Below are positions 1 through 8,318 of a stretch of 33,036 nt of DNA, one piece after another. Both the position numbers and the translations under genes were made by a program. The stretch is from the NCBI GenBank assembly GCA_964626015.1, contig CAZVCC010000038.1:1-33036 (forward strand), in the 5' to 3' direction. This DNA is from CAIKZJ01 sp964626015. GTDB lineage: Bacteria > Bacteroidota > Ignavibacteria > Tepidaquicellales > Tepidaquicellaceae. The stretch's first letter is position 1; the number at the start of each line of letters is the position of its first letter. The notes beneath the pieces are model-generated. The model was not told the DNA's origin and made no database searches. It saw only the letters and a list, made by a program, of their open reading frames with translations.

Positions 1-53
1 TGGGTGGTCAGTTTTCAGGCGAAAAAGTGGTCAGTTTTCAGGCGAAAAAAACA
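1..53. mobile_element. Probable right terminus of an IS21-type insertion sequence
   Basis: Two perfect 23-bp direct repeats (4-26 and 27-49) each carry the core GTGGTCAGTTTTCAGGCG followed by A residues. Multiple direct GGTCAGTTT-type repeats near the tips are characteristic of IS21-family (istA/istB) elements. The stretch reaches a terminal CA dinucleotide at 52-53, exactly where a different 49-bp repeat array begins partway through its unit. I infer that the element lies left of the window and inserted into that array. No transposase gene is visible here, so the family assignment rests on the terminal repeats only. Confidence 0.45.
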
Positions 54-199
54 ACGGGACTAAAACATTATAAATAATATTAGCTATTGATATAACGTCC
101 CTACGGGATTAAAACATTATAAATAATATTAGCTATTGATATAACGTCCCTACGGGATTAAAACATTATAATATTATTTGCTATTGAAATATCGTCCCT
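54..199. repeat. Tandem 49-bp repeat, three units
   Basis: Units start at 54, 103 and 152. The first two are 49 bp and nearly identical; the third is 48 bp and diverged. Each unit begins ACGGGA(C/T)TAAAAC, has an AT-rich middle with the core TAGCTATTGATATAACG (TTGCTATTGAAATATCG in unit three), and ends CGTCCCT. Every junction therefore makes the small dyad TCCC-TAC-GGGA. The whole unit is conserved, with no variable spacers. It resembles a tandemly arranged intergenic palindromic repeat. The left edge is cut inside the dyad by the IS-like terminus at 1-53. Confidence 0.8.
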
Positions 200-282
200 A
201 CGGTAATGATATAAGTTAGATACAGATTAAAAAATAGGGGATGTAAAAGCAGTATTTTAATATATGGATTTGACGGACCGAA

Positions 283-1086
283 TTATCTTAGTTTTATTGA
301 AATACCGGAGACTTTATCGGGATTATTTTTAGATGATGAGGTTAAAGAATATTCTATGTGCTTTTCGACAAGTTTATTGTAAACGTCTATTCCTTTGTGT
401 ATATAACCATTTGTGTCAAGCCAGCCTAACTTATTATTCTCCTGGTATGAGAAGATGATTGTGAAGTAAACAGTAACGATGTTATAGTCTTTAATTATTT
501 CATAGGCATTCTCGACAGTGTTGAATTTGAAGAAAGCAGGGTCATGACTATTTAAATTAAGAGATTCAAACTTTTGTTCGACAATTAGAAACCGATTATA
601 AGGATTGCTTGAGTTTTCTTCGACGGGATTGTAAAGGTGCAGAAAAGCAACGGCATAAAATGGGGGAATCAATTCTGAATTTATACTATCAAACAAAGTA
701 TAGTTAATTTCAAGATTACTATCATCTAAAACAACAGACAGAATGCGTGTATTCAAATTTTTAGGAAGAATATTGACTGAAGTTAAATTATAATCTGAGC
801 TGCAATGATTGTAAATACTCTTGTAAATTCGAGTATAAGCAGACTTTCCGGGCAAACTTACGCTTCTCCATACATTTTTCAGGAGGTCTGATGAGTTAAC
901 GGCAGAGGCGAATTTTACAACCATAGAAAACTTTGACCTATTTTTGATGGCGCCGACTTTATTTGTTTTCTTGTATTTACGGGGAGCGGGAGATATAATA
1001 CTCACTCCATTTTTCTTTGCCCTGTACACTATATCGCCGAGTTTTCCGCTCGCTGTACCTATTTTCTGATTTAAGAGAAAAGCCAT
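283..1086 (-). CDS. Hypothetical protein, possibly DUF6266-like
   Basis: This encodes 267 residues, with an AGGAAA ribosome-binding-like sequence a few bases before the ATG. The N-terminus (residues 1-60) has a glycine-containing segment, GTASGKLGDIVYRAKKNG, followed by a basic stretch and SKFSMVVKFAS. This organisation resembles Bacteroidota DUF6266 proteins, but I cannot confirm the match by eye. There is no signal peptide and no membrane segment. The rest is a hydrophilic alpha/beta sequence without recognised catalytic motifs. The gene is transcribed away from the aminotransferase gene, with a 417-bp AT-rich gap between them. It sits beside a repeat array and an IS-like end, so it may be accessory. 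Function unknown. Confidence 0.7.
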   Translation of the reverse strand: MAFLLNQKIGTASGKLGDIVYRAKKNGVSIISPAPRKYKKTNKVGAIKNRSKFSMVVKFASAVNSSDLLKNVWRSVSLPGKSAYTRIYKSIYNHCSSDYNLTSVNILPKNLNTRILSVVLDDSNLEINYTLFDSINSELIPPFYAVAFLHLYNPVEENSSNPYNRFLIVEQKFESLNLNSHDPAFFKFNTVENAYEIIKDYNIVTVYFTIIFSYQENNKLGWLDTNGYIHKGIDVYNKLVEKHIEYSLTSSSKNNPDKVSGISIKLR

Positions 1087-1117
1087 AATAATTTCCTTCC
1101 ATAAGCGTTAATATTGC

Positions 1118-1142
1118 TTAGCTTACACGGAAGTTAAGCTAA
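1118..1142. promoter_or_regulatory. Inverted repeat upstream of the hypothetical gene
   Basis: TTAGCTTA (1118-1125) and TAAGCTAA (1135-1142) form 8-bp arms separated by 9 bp. The dyad lies 32 bp upstream of the start codon of the minus-strand gene, where an operator or a 5'-UTR hairpin would be expected. There is no direct evidence of function. Confidence 0.35.
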
Positions 1143-1176
1143 ATTTAGGTTAAATAGAAGTTAATAAGTATGATAA

Positions 1177-1220
1177 AGGCATGAAATAGGCATTGTATAG
1201 GCATTTGAAAGGCAATTTAG
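1177..1220. repeat. Four 11-bp phased repeats with AGGCA core
   Basis: AGGCA starts at 1177, 1188, 1199 and 1210, an exact 11-bp period, with more variable 6-bp AT-rich filler between cores. It lies in the 1087-1503 intergenic gap between divergent genes. The rest of that gap is AT-rich with no open frame, no clear terminator and no convincing promoter that I can call. Confidence 0.6.
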
Positions 1221-1503
1221 TGTGGTAAGTTACTGTTAAAACAGTATAAAATGGGGCATCATATTTAATATTCAGAAGAATATTACTGTTTTCCCCAATA
1301 TTTAAATCAGATTTCATGTTTTCAAAAGCAATATTATCTGCTTAAATATAAAATAAATATACAAAAAATAACTTTATTTGTCAAGGGAAATATTTGTCTC
1401 AAAATGAAGAATTTTTTCTTTAACAAAATAAAATTTTACTCTTAGCAAAGAGGAAGAATTTATTTCAATTTTCTTATTCATAATTTTTATTTACTTTAAT
1501 TGT

Positions 1504-2670
1504 ATGTTTTCAAGAAGACTAAATATTGATATAGAGCCGAATGAATTAACTCTTCTTTACAATGCGAAAAAGAAGCAAGGTGAGAGAATACTTGATTTGA
1601 CATCTACGAACCCAACAAAGCTTGGGTTTAATTATGATGCAAAGCATATACTGAAGCATTTTATTGATGAGAGGTCGCTTGTATATGAGCCAGACCCGCG
1701 CGGATTGATTTCAGCGAGAGAAGAAATAGCTGTGTATTATTCAGAAACCGGAAAATATGTTCAACCTGATGATATATTTATTGTACCGAGTACGAGCGAG
1801 GCTTATTCGTATTTATTCAAGCTGCTGCTGGATGCTGACGAGGAGGTGCTAATACCTCAGCCATGTTATCCGCTTTTTGAGTTTCTTGCGAAACTTGATA
1901 TGTGCAGGGTTGTTTATTATCCATTGGTTTATGATTACAGGGGCGGTTGGACGACTGATTTTATAATGCTTGAGAAGAAGATAACTCCGAAAACAAAAGC
2001 AATATTGATTATAAATCCGAACAATCCTACGGGTTCATATTTAAAGAAAGAAGAATATAATAAATTCATTACGTTATCGGATAAATACAATCTTTCGCTG
2101 GTAGTTGATGAAGTTTTTTCTGATTATGAAATAAGCGCGGGTGAAACAGCTTTGAAATCGACGACAGGAATTGAAAGCAGCATTACATTTATACTCAACG
2201 GTTTTTCAAAGATGCTGGGTTTGCCTCAGATGAAATTCGGATGGATACTGATACAGGGTGAAGAAGGAAAGAAGCGAGAAGCAATAAAGAGGCTTGAAGT
2301 AATAGCAGATACTTATCTTTCGGCAGCTACACCTGTTCAATATGCGGCGAAGATGCTATTTAAAACACGTGAAAAGATACAAGAAGAGATAAAACAAAGA
2401 ATAAGTGAAAACTACAATTTATTAAAGACGAAGTTTCTTTTAAATCCTGATGTTAAGGTATTAAATTGCGAGGGAGGGTGGTCAGGGATACTAAATTATG
2501 AGAATCTGTTGATTCCGGAGGATGAGTATGTGTTTAAGCTGCTTGACACGAAAAATGTATTGATACATCCCGGATATTATTATGATTTTTTTACGGAGGG
2601 CTATGCTGTTTTGAGTTTACTGACAAAACCAGAAGACATGGAGGAGGGGTTAGACAGGATATGCGGGTAA
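1504..2670 (+). CDS. PLP-dependent class I/II aminotransferase
   Basis: This 388-residue cytoplasmic enzyme has the fold-type I aminotransferase architecture. NPNNPTG is at residues 171-177, the DEVFSDY segment with the PLP-contacting Asp at 202-208, and the NGFSK segment with the Schiff-base lysine at K236. The length is normal for the family (about 390). The family transfers amino groups between an amino acid and a 2-oxo acid. The substrate cannot be told from motifs; the sequence resembles general aspartate/alanine-type members of subgroup I. It appears monocistronic: a divergent hypothetical gene lies upstream and a 148-bp gap follows. The ATG at 1504 is the first in frame after an AT-rich leader; no strong Shine-Dalgarno sequence is present. 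Confidence 0.9.
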   Translation: MFSRRLNIDIEPNELTLLYNAKKKQGERILDLTSTNPTKLGFNYDAKHILKHFIDERSLVYEPDPRGLISAREEIAVYYSETGKYVQPDDIFIVPSTSEAYSYLFKLLLDADEEVLIPQPCYPLFEFLAKLDMCRVVYYPLVYDYRGGWTTDFIMLEKKITPKTKAILIINPNNPTGSYLKKEEYNKFITLSDKYNLSLVVDEVFSDYEISAGETALKSTTGIESSITFILNGFSKMLGLPQMKFGWILIQGEEGKKREAIKRLEVIADTYLSAATPVQYAAKMLFKTREKIQEEIKQRISENYNLLKTKFLLNPDVKVLNCEGGWSGILNYENLLIPEDEYVFKLLDTKNVLIHPGYYYDFFTEGYAVLSLLTKPEDMEEGLDRICG

Positions 2671-2818
2671 AAGGTTAACATTTTTGAGGGAGAGGGGAAC
2701 AAAACAATAAAAAAAGTGTTCAAAAAACGTGGATTTTGAGAGAAAATAATGCATATATATGTTGAAATTTTGGAATATTCAAAGTATTTTTAAAAAGTAA
2801 TTAAAAAAAGGAGTTAAA

Positions 2819-3310
2819 TTGACAAAACTACGGTTAGCGGTACTCACAGTTTTGTTTTCGTTCACGTTTAGTGGTGTGTTTGGTACAACAAATTTGAATA
2901 ATGTTTCAAATTCAACGACTGAACAGACTTCTAATCAACAGAAGAAGAAAACAAAGAAGAGTACAAAGAAGAAGAAATCTTCTGGGAAGAAAAAATCAAC
3001 AACTAAGAAGAAATCAACTTCGAAGAAGAAATCTACAAAGAAGAAGAAATCTACAAAGAAGAAGAACACAAAGTCAAAGGGCAAGAAAAAGAGTTCAAAG
3101 AGAAAGTCAACGAGAACAAGAACAACGACGACCACTCCGAGGACGTATACGCCGAATGATAACAGCGGAAATACATATACTCCACCTAAACAGTATAATC
3201 CTGAGAAAAAGGATTCAGACAATAAAGGCAGAGAGTATAACCGCGAAGAGAAGACTTCTGAATCACCGGTTAAGAAAGAACCAAAGAAAGAAGAAAACGG
3301 TAATAACTAA
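2819..3310 (+). CDS. Secreted lysine-rich low-complexity protein
   Basis: This encodes 163 residues from a TTG start. AAGGAG at 2808-2813, five bases upstream, is the clearest Shine-Dalgarno sequence noticed in the window and fixes the start. Residues 1-22 form a signal peptide (basic n-region, then LAVLTVLFSFTFSG). Residues 43-97 are almost only Lys, Ser and Thr in short repeats such as KKKST. A Thr/Pro/Tyr-rich linker follows, then a mixed-charge tail rich in Lys and Glu. The composition resembles histone H1-like or AlgP-like tails, but the signal peptide implies export, so DNA packaging is unlikely. It could bind polyanionic envelope polymers or nucleic acid outside the cell; that is inference. 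A strong terminator follows 30 bp later. Confidence 0.75.
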   Translation: MTKLRLAVLTVLFSFTFSGVFGTTNLNNVSNSTTEQTSNQQKKKTKKSTKKKKSSGKKKSTTKKKSTSKKKSTKKKKSTKKKNTKSKGKKKSSKRKSTRTRTTTTTPRTYTPNDNSGNTYTPPKQYNPEKKDSDNKGREYNREEKTSESPVKKEPKKEENGNN

Positions 3311-3340
3311 ATTGTGTTTTTCGGATTTCGAGAAATTAAA

Positions 3341-3366
3341 AGCCCGTCACAAAACGGGCTTTTTTG
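3341..3366 (+). terminator. Rho-independent terminator after the Lys-rich gene
   Basis: AGCCCGT and ACGGGCT form a 7-bp GC-rich stem with a 6-nt loop, followed directly by TTTTTGTTTT. Confidence 0.9.
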
Positions 3367-3404
3367 TTTTGTGATTCGTTTAAGGCAGAGATATAGGAAA
3401 TAAA

Positions 3405-3431
3405 CCTTCCCAAGCAAAGAGCTTGGGAAGG
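3405..3431 (-). terminator. Terminator for the convergent T9SS-cargo gene
   Basis: CCTTCCCAAGC and GCTTGGGAAGG are perfect 11-bp arms around a 5-nt loop. They lie 35 bp past the stop codon of the minus-strand gene. Read on the minus strand the hairpin is followed by TTTATTT, a weak U-tract. Together with 3341-3366 it forms a pair of facing terminators. Confidence 0.75.
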
Positions 3432-3465
3432 TAATGTAAAAGAGGTGTAAAATCTGATGTGCAGC

Positions 3466-4965
3466 TTATTTTACGAGCATCATTTTCTTAGTAGCTGAGA
3501 ATGATTCAGATTTCAGTGTATAGAAATAAACACCGCTCATAAGGTTTGATGCATTAAAATTGACTGTATATTCACCAGCTTGTCTGAATTCATTCACGAG
3601 AGAAGAAATTTCTCTTCCGAGAGCGTCGTAAATTTTGAGAGAAACAAATCCGTTTTTAGGAATAGAGAAACGAATATTTGTAACAGGATTAAACGGATTA
3701 GGATAATTTTCATACAGCTTGTACTCACCCGGAGTTGATTTGAATTCATTTCCTATACCAGTAAGTCCAGAAGGATTATACAAATCTATGAACTGGAAAT
3801 TTGAAGCTGTGGCGATTGTTCTAATTAAAGCGCCTGTTGTATCATCGATTTCATGAACGCCGGTTCCGTTGGTAGTAAGATAATTACCGTTTCCGAGCTT
3901 GTAAACACCACGATTTCCGGTTATAGAATTAAAGGTGTTTAAGTAACTGCCGGCTGAATCGAAGAATACAAGACCAGATGGAGAGCTAAAGCCACAGATT
4001 GCAATAATGCCATCAGCAAGTTTAATCATTTGCTGTGGGAATGCAAGAGATGAAGAGGAAATAAATGTAGATAAAAATGTACCGCTTAAATCGTATTTCT
4101 GAACATCATTCGTACCGGAAGAATTACCGATAAGATATTCGGAATTTCTCTGAATGATATAAAACGGGCTGTTCAGACTTCCTACCGGAATAAATGCACC
4201 CAAAGAAACGCCTCCAGTGTCAAAAAGCTGAATAGTATTCTGGTTCGCACCAGAGCCGACCGTAACGAGGAGTTTTTTATCGGGTCTAAAGAAAACGCCT
4301 CTGATGTTATCGAGAATACCCGGGTTTGGTCCGCCTGCCGGCGCATAAGTTCTGATGAAGACGCCGCTCGTATCGAATTCCTGTACTGCATCGCTAATCT
4401 GGTCTGCTACCATAATCGTTCCCCAAGGAGATTCAAAAGCATGCCTTGGACTTTGCAATGTAGGATTTGAAGTCGGTATAAAGTCCGGGTCTATTAAATC
4501 ACCCGTTTGCGAATCAAATGCATACACCTTGTCATTTGTCCATTCAGGAATCAAAAGCCAGAATGAACTTCTACCCTGAGATGAAACCACAGGATTAAAT
4601 AAACCGCCAGTATTATCAACTACATTTCCATTACCGTAATCAATTCTTGCTTTTGATAAGTCAAAGGATGAAACGATTTCATTATGGAAAGCAGTATAAG
4701 CTCCATTATAGATATTATACCTGTCAACGATAACAGTATAAACAACCTGTCCGTTCTCCACACCCTTAGCTTCGATGAATTTATAATCTTCGGTATAAAT
4801 TCTTAAAGGATGACCGAGAGTAGACGCTAATTGTTCTGCCTGCTTCTGAATAGCAGGATTTAATTCTGCTTTAGTGTAAACAGTATTAAAATCTTCGATT
4901 GGAGCTGTAAAACCGATTGCTGAAATGAGCAGCAAAACAACTAATGAGAGAGTTTTAATTTTCAT
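3466..4965 (-). CDS. Secreted beta-propeller-like protein with T9SS type A sorting domain
   Basis: From the ATG at 4965 the protein is 499 residues and starts with a signal peptide (MKIKTLSLVVLLLISAIGFT). A longer in-frame start at 4992 would only add a non-signal-like leader. The middle has repeated blades of the kind seen in six-bladed or NHL-like propellers, with segments such as VQEFDTSGVFIRTY and VQKYDLSGTFLSTF. The last ~80 residues are a type IX secretion C-terminal domain: YENYPNPFNPVTNIRFSI, then KIYDALGREI, then GVYFYTLKS, ending KKMMLVK. In this family that domain directs translocation through the outer membrane and surface attachment or release. The ligand is unknown. It is divergent from pheT, with a 191-bp AT-rich gap. 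Confidence 0.88.
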   Translation of the reverse strand: MKIKTLSLVVLLLISAIGFTAPIEDFNTVYTKAELNPAIQKQAEQLASTLGHPLRIYTEDYKFIEAKGVENGQVVYTVIVDRYNIYNGAYTAFHNEIVSSFDLSKARIDYGNGNVVDNTGGLFNPVVSSQGRSSFWLLIPEWTNDKVYAFDSQTGDLIDPDFIPTSNPTLQSPRHAFESPWGTIMVADQISDAVQEFDTSGVFIRTYAPAGGPNPGILDNIRGVFFRPDKKLLVTVGSGANQNTIQLFDTGGVSLGAFIPVGSLNSPFYIIQRNSEYLIGNSSGTNDVQKYDLSGTFLSTFISSSSLAFPQQMIKLADGIIAICGFSSPSGLVFFDSAGSYLNTFNSITGNRGVYKLGNGNYLTTNGTGVHEIDDTTGALIRTIATASNFQFIDLYNPSGLTGIGNEFKSTPGEYKLYENYPNPFNPVTNIRFSIPKNGFVSLKIYDALGREISSLVNEFRQAGEYTVNFNASNLMSGVYFYTLKSESFSATKKMMLVK

Positions 4966-5156
4966 AATAATTAAATTAGTTAAACAGAACACTAATATAG
5001 TAATTATTTATGTAAATTAAATTATAATAAAATTCAATAAATTTTTGTTCAAAATATACTCAAAACAAAGCAGAAATTATTAGAGAATTAAGGCAAAAAA
5101 TGATTTCTGTATTTAATGTAATTTTTTAATTGTTTATATTTAACTTTTATGTTTTT

Positions 5157-7559
5157 ATGAGAATTAGTTTAAACTGGATTAAATCATTAATACCCGGACT
5201 TGATATAACTTCGTATGAAGATCTGTTTAAGAAAATGGTAGATGCAGGTCTTGATATTGAATCGATAGAAAATGAAAAGGATACTTTTGCAAATTTTGTC
5301 GTCGGAGAAGTAGTCGAGACTGCCAAGCATCCTAATGCGGACAAGCTGACATTATGCAAGGTAAATACAGGAAATAGTGTACTTTCAATAGTTTGCGGGG
5401 CACCAAATGTCGAAGCAGGTCAGAAAGTTTGCGTTGCAAAAATCGGCGCAATTATACCTAATGGGAGTTTCGAGATAAAGAAAGGAAAGATAAGAGGGGA
5501 AGTTTCTGAAGGCATGATTTGTGCTGAGGATGAGCTTAACCTTTCGGACGATCATACAGGTATAATGGTTTTAAAAAATGATGCAATACCCGGGACTGAT
5601 TTTGCGGATTATTTGGGTTCAAATGATTGTTTTATTGAGATAGGTGTTACACCGAACAGAGGAGACCTTTTTTCCCAAATTGGCATTGCCCGCGAGATTG
5701 CTGCAACATATTCGTTAAAGGCTAAATTACCCGAAGTAAGATTAGAGGAGTCTAACGAATTTTCAAAAGATTACATTGATATAGAGATTCAAAGTGATGA
5801 ATACTGCAAAAGATTTACGGGCAGGGTAGTTAAAAATGTTAAAGTAAAAGAATCTCCGGAATGGCTGCAAAAGGCCGTAAAATCGGTAGGACTCAGACCG
5901 ATAAATAACATAGTTGACATAACGAATTATGTTATGATGGAGACAGGACAGCCGCTGCATGCGTTTGATTATGATAAAATAGCGGGCAAGAAAATAATAA
6001 TAAAAACTGCAAAAGAAGGAGATAAGTTTACAACTCTTGATTCAAAGCAGAGAATATTGAATGATAAGTCACTAATGGTCTGCGACGGAGAGAAAGCATC
6101 GGCAATAGCAGGGATAATGGGAGGCGAGTTCTCGGAGATTTCAACTGATACAAAGAATGTACTTATTGAAGCAGCATATTTTGACCCTGTGGCGATAAGA
6201 AAGAATTCAAAAAGGCTCGGATTACAGACTGATGCATCACAGAGATTTGAGAGGGGAGTTGATATTGAGAATATTCCTTACGTATCAAACAGGGCTGCAT
6301 CTCTTATGCAAGAGGCAGCAGGCGGAACCGTATTGAAAGGAATTGTTGATGTTTATCCAAAAAGATTCGAACCTTTGACGGTATTTGTAAGAAAAGAGCG
6401 GTGCGACAAAATTACAGGAGTAGGAATATCCGAAGAGGAAATAAAAAACATGCTTGAGAGCATAGAAATTTTATTTGTTAAAAAGGAAGATGACAGGCTC
6501 TATTTCAGAATACCTGAATTCAGGAGGGAGGACCTTCAGAGAGAAATAGATTTAATAGAAGAGATTGCGAGACTATACGGATATTCGAATATTGAGAATG
6601 ATTACCGGTTTGTATTAGACGTTTCGAAACAAGTTGATTACAACGATAAATACCTGAAATTTTTGAATACTATTAAAGAGTATTTTATAGGGAGAGGGTT
6701 TAATGAGATTATTACTTATACGCAGCAGGATGACAGTAAAATTTCAAGTTTCGGAATAAAGCCTGTAATGCTGGAGAACCCGAATTCAGTGCTTATGAAT
6801 TCTATGAGGGTAAATCTATTTTACGGGATGCTAATTACGATAATGAACAACATCAACCTTATCGGGAAGGATGTATCTCTTAAGCTTTTTGAAACTGGGA
6901 AAGTATTTAAGGATTCGTCGGATAAATTTGATGAGGAAGACCATATTTGTTTCGGGATAAGCGGTTTTTACGACAATAAATCATTTGAATTGACGGGCAG
7001 GGATTTTGACCTGTTCGACCTGAAGGGGGAACTGCAAATGTTTCTCTCAAAATTGAATATTGAAAGTGATGAATTAATTTATTATAATGCAGAGGATGAA
7101 GATTGCTGTTTTGATGTTTTTCTTAAAAAAGAAAAGATAGGAAGGATTTTTGTCATAGATAAGCAAAATCAGGCAGGGATTGAATCTGAAAACAGTATTT
7201 ACATAGCGGAGTTTGATGCGAAGGTATTGTATAAGAAGTCAGAAGCCGAGAAACGATATGTAGAGATTTCAAAATATCCTTATGCAAAAAGAGACCTTGC
7301 GTTATTGGTAGACAGTGAATCAAATTATGAACAGGTTTTAAAGGTAATAAGAGATTCAGGCGGAAATTTTCTAAAGAAGACAGAGTTGTTTGATGTATTT
7401 GAGGATAAGAAATTAGGCGACGGAATCAAGAGTATGGCATTTTCTCTTGAGCTCGGTTCACAGGAAAAAACTTTGACCGATGATGAAGTTACAAAGGTCA
7501 TAAACAAGATTGTAAAAAATTTAGATAATAAGCTCGGAGTAAAATTAAGGTCAAATTAA
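5157..7559 (+). CDS. pheT: Phenylalanine-tRNA ligase beta subunit
   Basis: This is the beta subunit of the alpha2-beta2 enzyme that charges tRNA-Phe. The start at 5157 gives 800 residues beginning MRISLNWIKSLIPG, the canonical N-terminus; an in-frame ATG at 5130 would add nine non-homologous residues. The domain order is complete: an EMAP/OB tRNA-binding domain (about 39-150, with VGEVVETAKHPNADKL), the B3/B4 editing region (about 200-390), B5 (about 400-475), the catalytic-like core, and a C-terminal ferredoxin-fold anticodon-binding domain (about 705-798, starting EISKYPYAKRDLALLVD). pheS is not adjacent; the upstream gene points away, so the alpha subunit must be encoded elsewhere. It is the first gene of a tightly spaced set with the coiled-coil and zapA genes. 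Confidence 0.97.
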   Translation: MRISLNWIKSLIPGLDITSYEDLFKKMVDAGLDIESIENEKDTFANFVVGEVVETAKHPNADKLTLCKVNTGNSVLSIVCGAPNVEAGQKVCVAKIGAIIPNGSFEIKKGKIRGEVSEGMICAEDELNLSDDHTGIMVLKNDAIPGTDFADYLGSNDCFIEIGVTPNRGDLFSQIGIAREIAATYSLKAKLPEVRLEESNEFSKDYIDIEIQSDEYCKRFTGRVVKNVKVKESPEWLQKAVKSVGLRPINNIVDITNYVMMETGQPLHAFDYDKIAGKKIIIKTAKEGDKFTTLDSKQRILNDKSLMVCDGEKASAIAGIMGGEFSEISTDTKNVLIEAAYFDPVAIRKNSKRLGLQTDASQRFERGVDIENIPYVSNRAASLMQEAAGGTVLKGIVDVYPKRFEPLTVFVRKERCDKITGVGISEEEIKNMLESIEILFVKKEDDRLYFRIPEFRREDLQREIDLIEEIARLYGYSNIENDYRFVLDVSKQVDYNDKYLKFLNTIKEYFIGRGFNEIITYTQQDDSKISSFGIKPVMLENPNSVLMNSMRVNLFYGMLITIMNNINLIGKDVSLKLFETGKVFKDSSDKFDEEDHICFGISGFYDNKSFELTGRDFDLFDLKGELQMFLSKLNIESDELIYYNAEDEDCCFDVFLKKEKIGRIFVIDKQNQAGIESENSIYIAEFDAKVLYKKSEAEKRYVEISKYPYAKRDLALLVDSESNYEQVLKVIRDSGGNFLKKTELFDVFEDKKLGDGIKSMAFSLELGSQEKTLTDDEVTKVINKIVKNLDNKLGVKLRSN

Positions 7560-7568
7560 ATACAAAGA

Positions 7569-7958
7569 ATGGACAGCAAATCTGAATTAAACAGAGAAGA
7601 AATAATAAAGCTGGAGGGACTTCTGGCGGTATCGTATGAAAGTTTATCTAACAAAGTCAAAGGGCTAATAGATAAGTACAACAATGCCAGTACGGAGAAT
7701 CATTCATTAAAAGAGAACATAAAAGACCTGAACAATAAAATAACAGAGTTAAAGCTTCAGTTAAACAAATTGGATTCGGATACGATAAAAAAGGACAAGG
7801 AAATATCCGAATTAAAAAGTATGCTGTTAGACTCCGAAAATGACAACACGAGTATAAGAGATAAAGAGTTAGTAAAATCGAGATTAAAAGAATTAATCTC
7901 GAGAATTGATGTTCATTTAGAACAATATGAAGATCAGTCAAAAGATTTTGAAGACTGA
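7569..7958 (+). CDS. Small coiled-coil protein, possibly ZapB-like
   Basis: This encodes 129 residues, beginning 10 bp after pheT and ending 28 bp before zapA. Nearly the whole sequence is heptad-like and highly charged, for example the segment LKENIKDLNNKITELKLQLNKL, with no signal peptide, membrane segment or catalytic motif. Small coiled-coil proteins next to zapA suggest a cytoplasmic partner of the division ring, comparable to ZapB, but sequence identity to ZapB is not evident. The call rests on composition and neighbourhood. Its position between pheT and zapA suggests co-transcription. Confidence 0.7.
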   Translation: MDSKSELNREEIIKLEGLLAVSYESLSNKVKGLIDKYNNASTENHSLKENIKDLNNKITELKLQLNKLDSDTIKKDKEISELKSMLLDSENDNTSIRDKELVKSRLKELISRIDVHLEQYEDQSKDFED

Positions 7959-7985
7959 AAAAGGCTGGTAAACTAAAAAATCAAA

Positions 7986-8285
7986 ATGAAAAATTCAGGT
8001 ATTAAAGTAAAAATATTTAACAGTGACTATAACCTGCTGGGAGAAAACCCTCAGGAAGTGGAAAGATACGCCAAGTATGTAGATATGATCATGCAAAGGA
8101 TAAACTTTCAATCACCGAACACATCCGCGGAGTCGATTGCGGTTGTTACTGCCCTAAATATTTCCGAATCTTACTTTAAAGAGAAGGATATGAGAGCAGA
8201 TACAGAGCAATCATACATAGCGAACCTGAAAACGAGTACAGAAAGATTTGATACATTATCAAAACTTATAGACGACAGTTTATAA
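7986..8285 (+). CDS. zapA: Cell division protein ZapA
   Basis: This 99-residue protein has the ZapA pattern: an N-terminal beta-rich globular part (VKIFNSDYNLLGENPQEVERYAKYVD) followed by a long helix that includes ALNISESYFKEKDM. In the family, ZapA binds FtsZ in the cytoplasm and bundles protofilaments at mid-cell. The length matches the usual ~100 residues. It is followed by a structured RNA and then rny. In Proteobacteria the 6S RNA gene also commonly lies next to zapA, which supports both calls. Confidence 0.88.
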   Translation: MKNSGIKVKIFNSDYNLLGENPQEVERYAKYVDMIMQRINFQSPNTSAESIAVVTALNISESYFKEKDMRADTEQSYIANLKTSTERFDTLSKLIDDSL

Positions 8286-8318
8286 TAGTTCTTTAACATA
8301 GTAAGAAATGTAGATTTT

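Noticed and set aside
54..199. CRISPR array
   Set aside because: The 49-bp period is conserved through the whole unit, so there are no unique spacers, and no cas genes are near.
2768..2792. Bacteroidota -33/-7 promoter before the Lys-rich gene
   Set aside because: TTTG and TATTTTTA are only 12 bp apart, against about 19-20 expected.
2901..3374. Arginine-rich plus-strand frame overlapping the Lys-rich gene
   Set aside because: It is a frame shadow of the A/G-rich repeats; the other frame has a signal peptide and a strong ribosome-binding site.
6361..6385. tRNA T-loop-like GATTCGAACC
   Set aside because: It lies inside pheT in coding frame and no acceptor or anticodon stem surrounds it.
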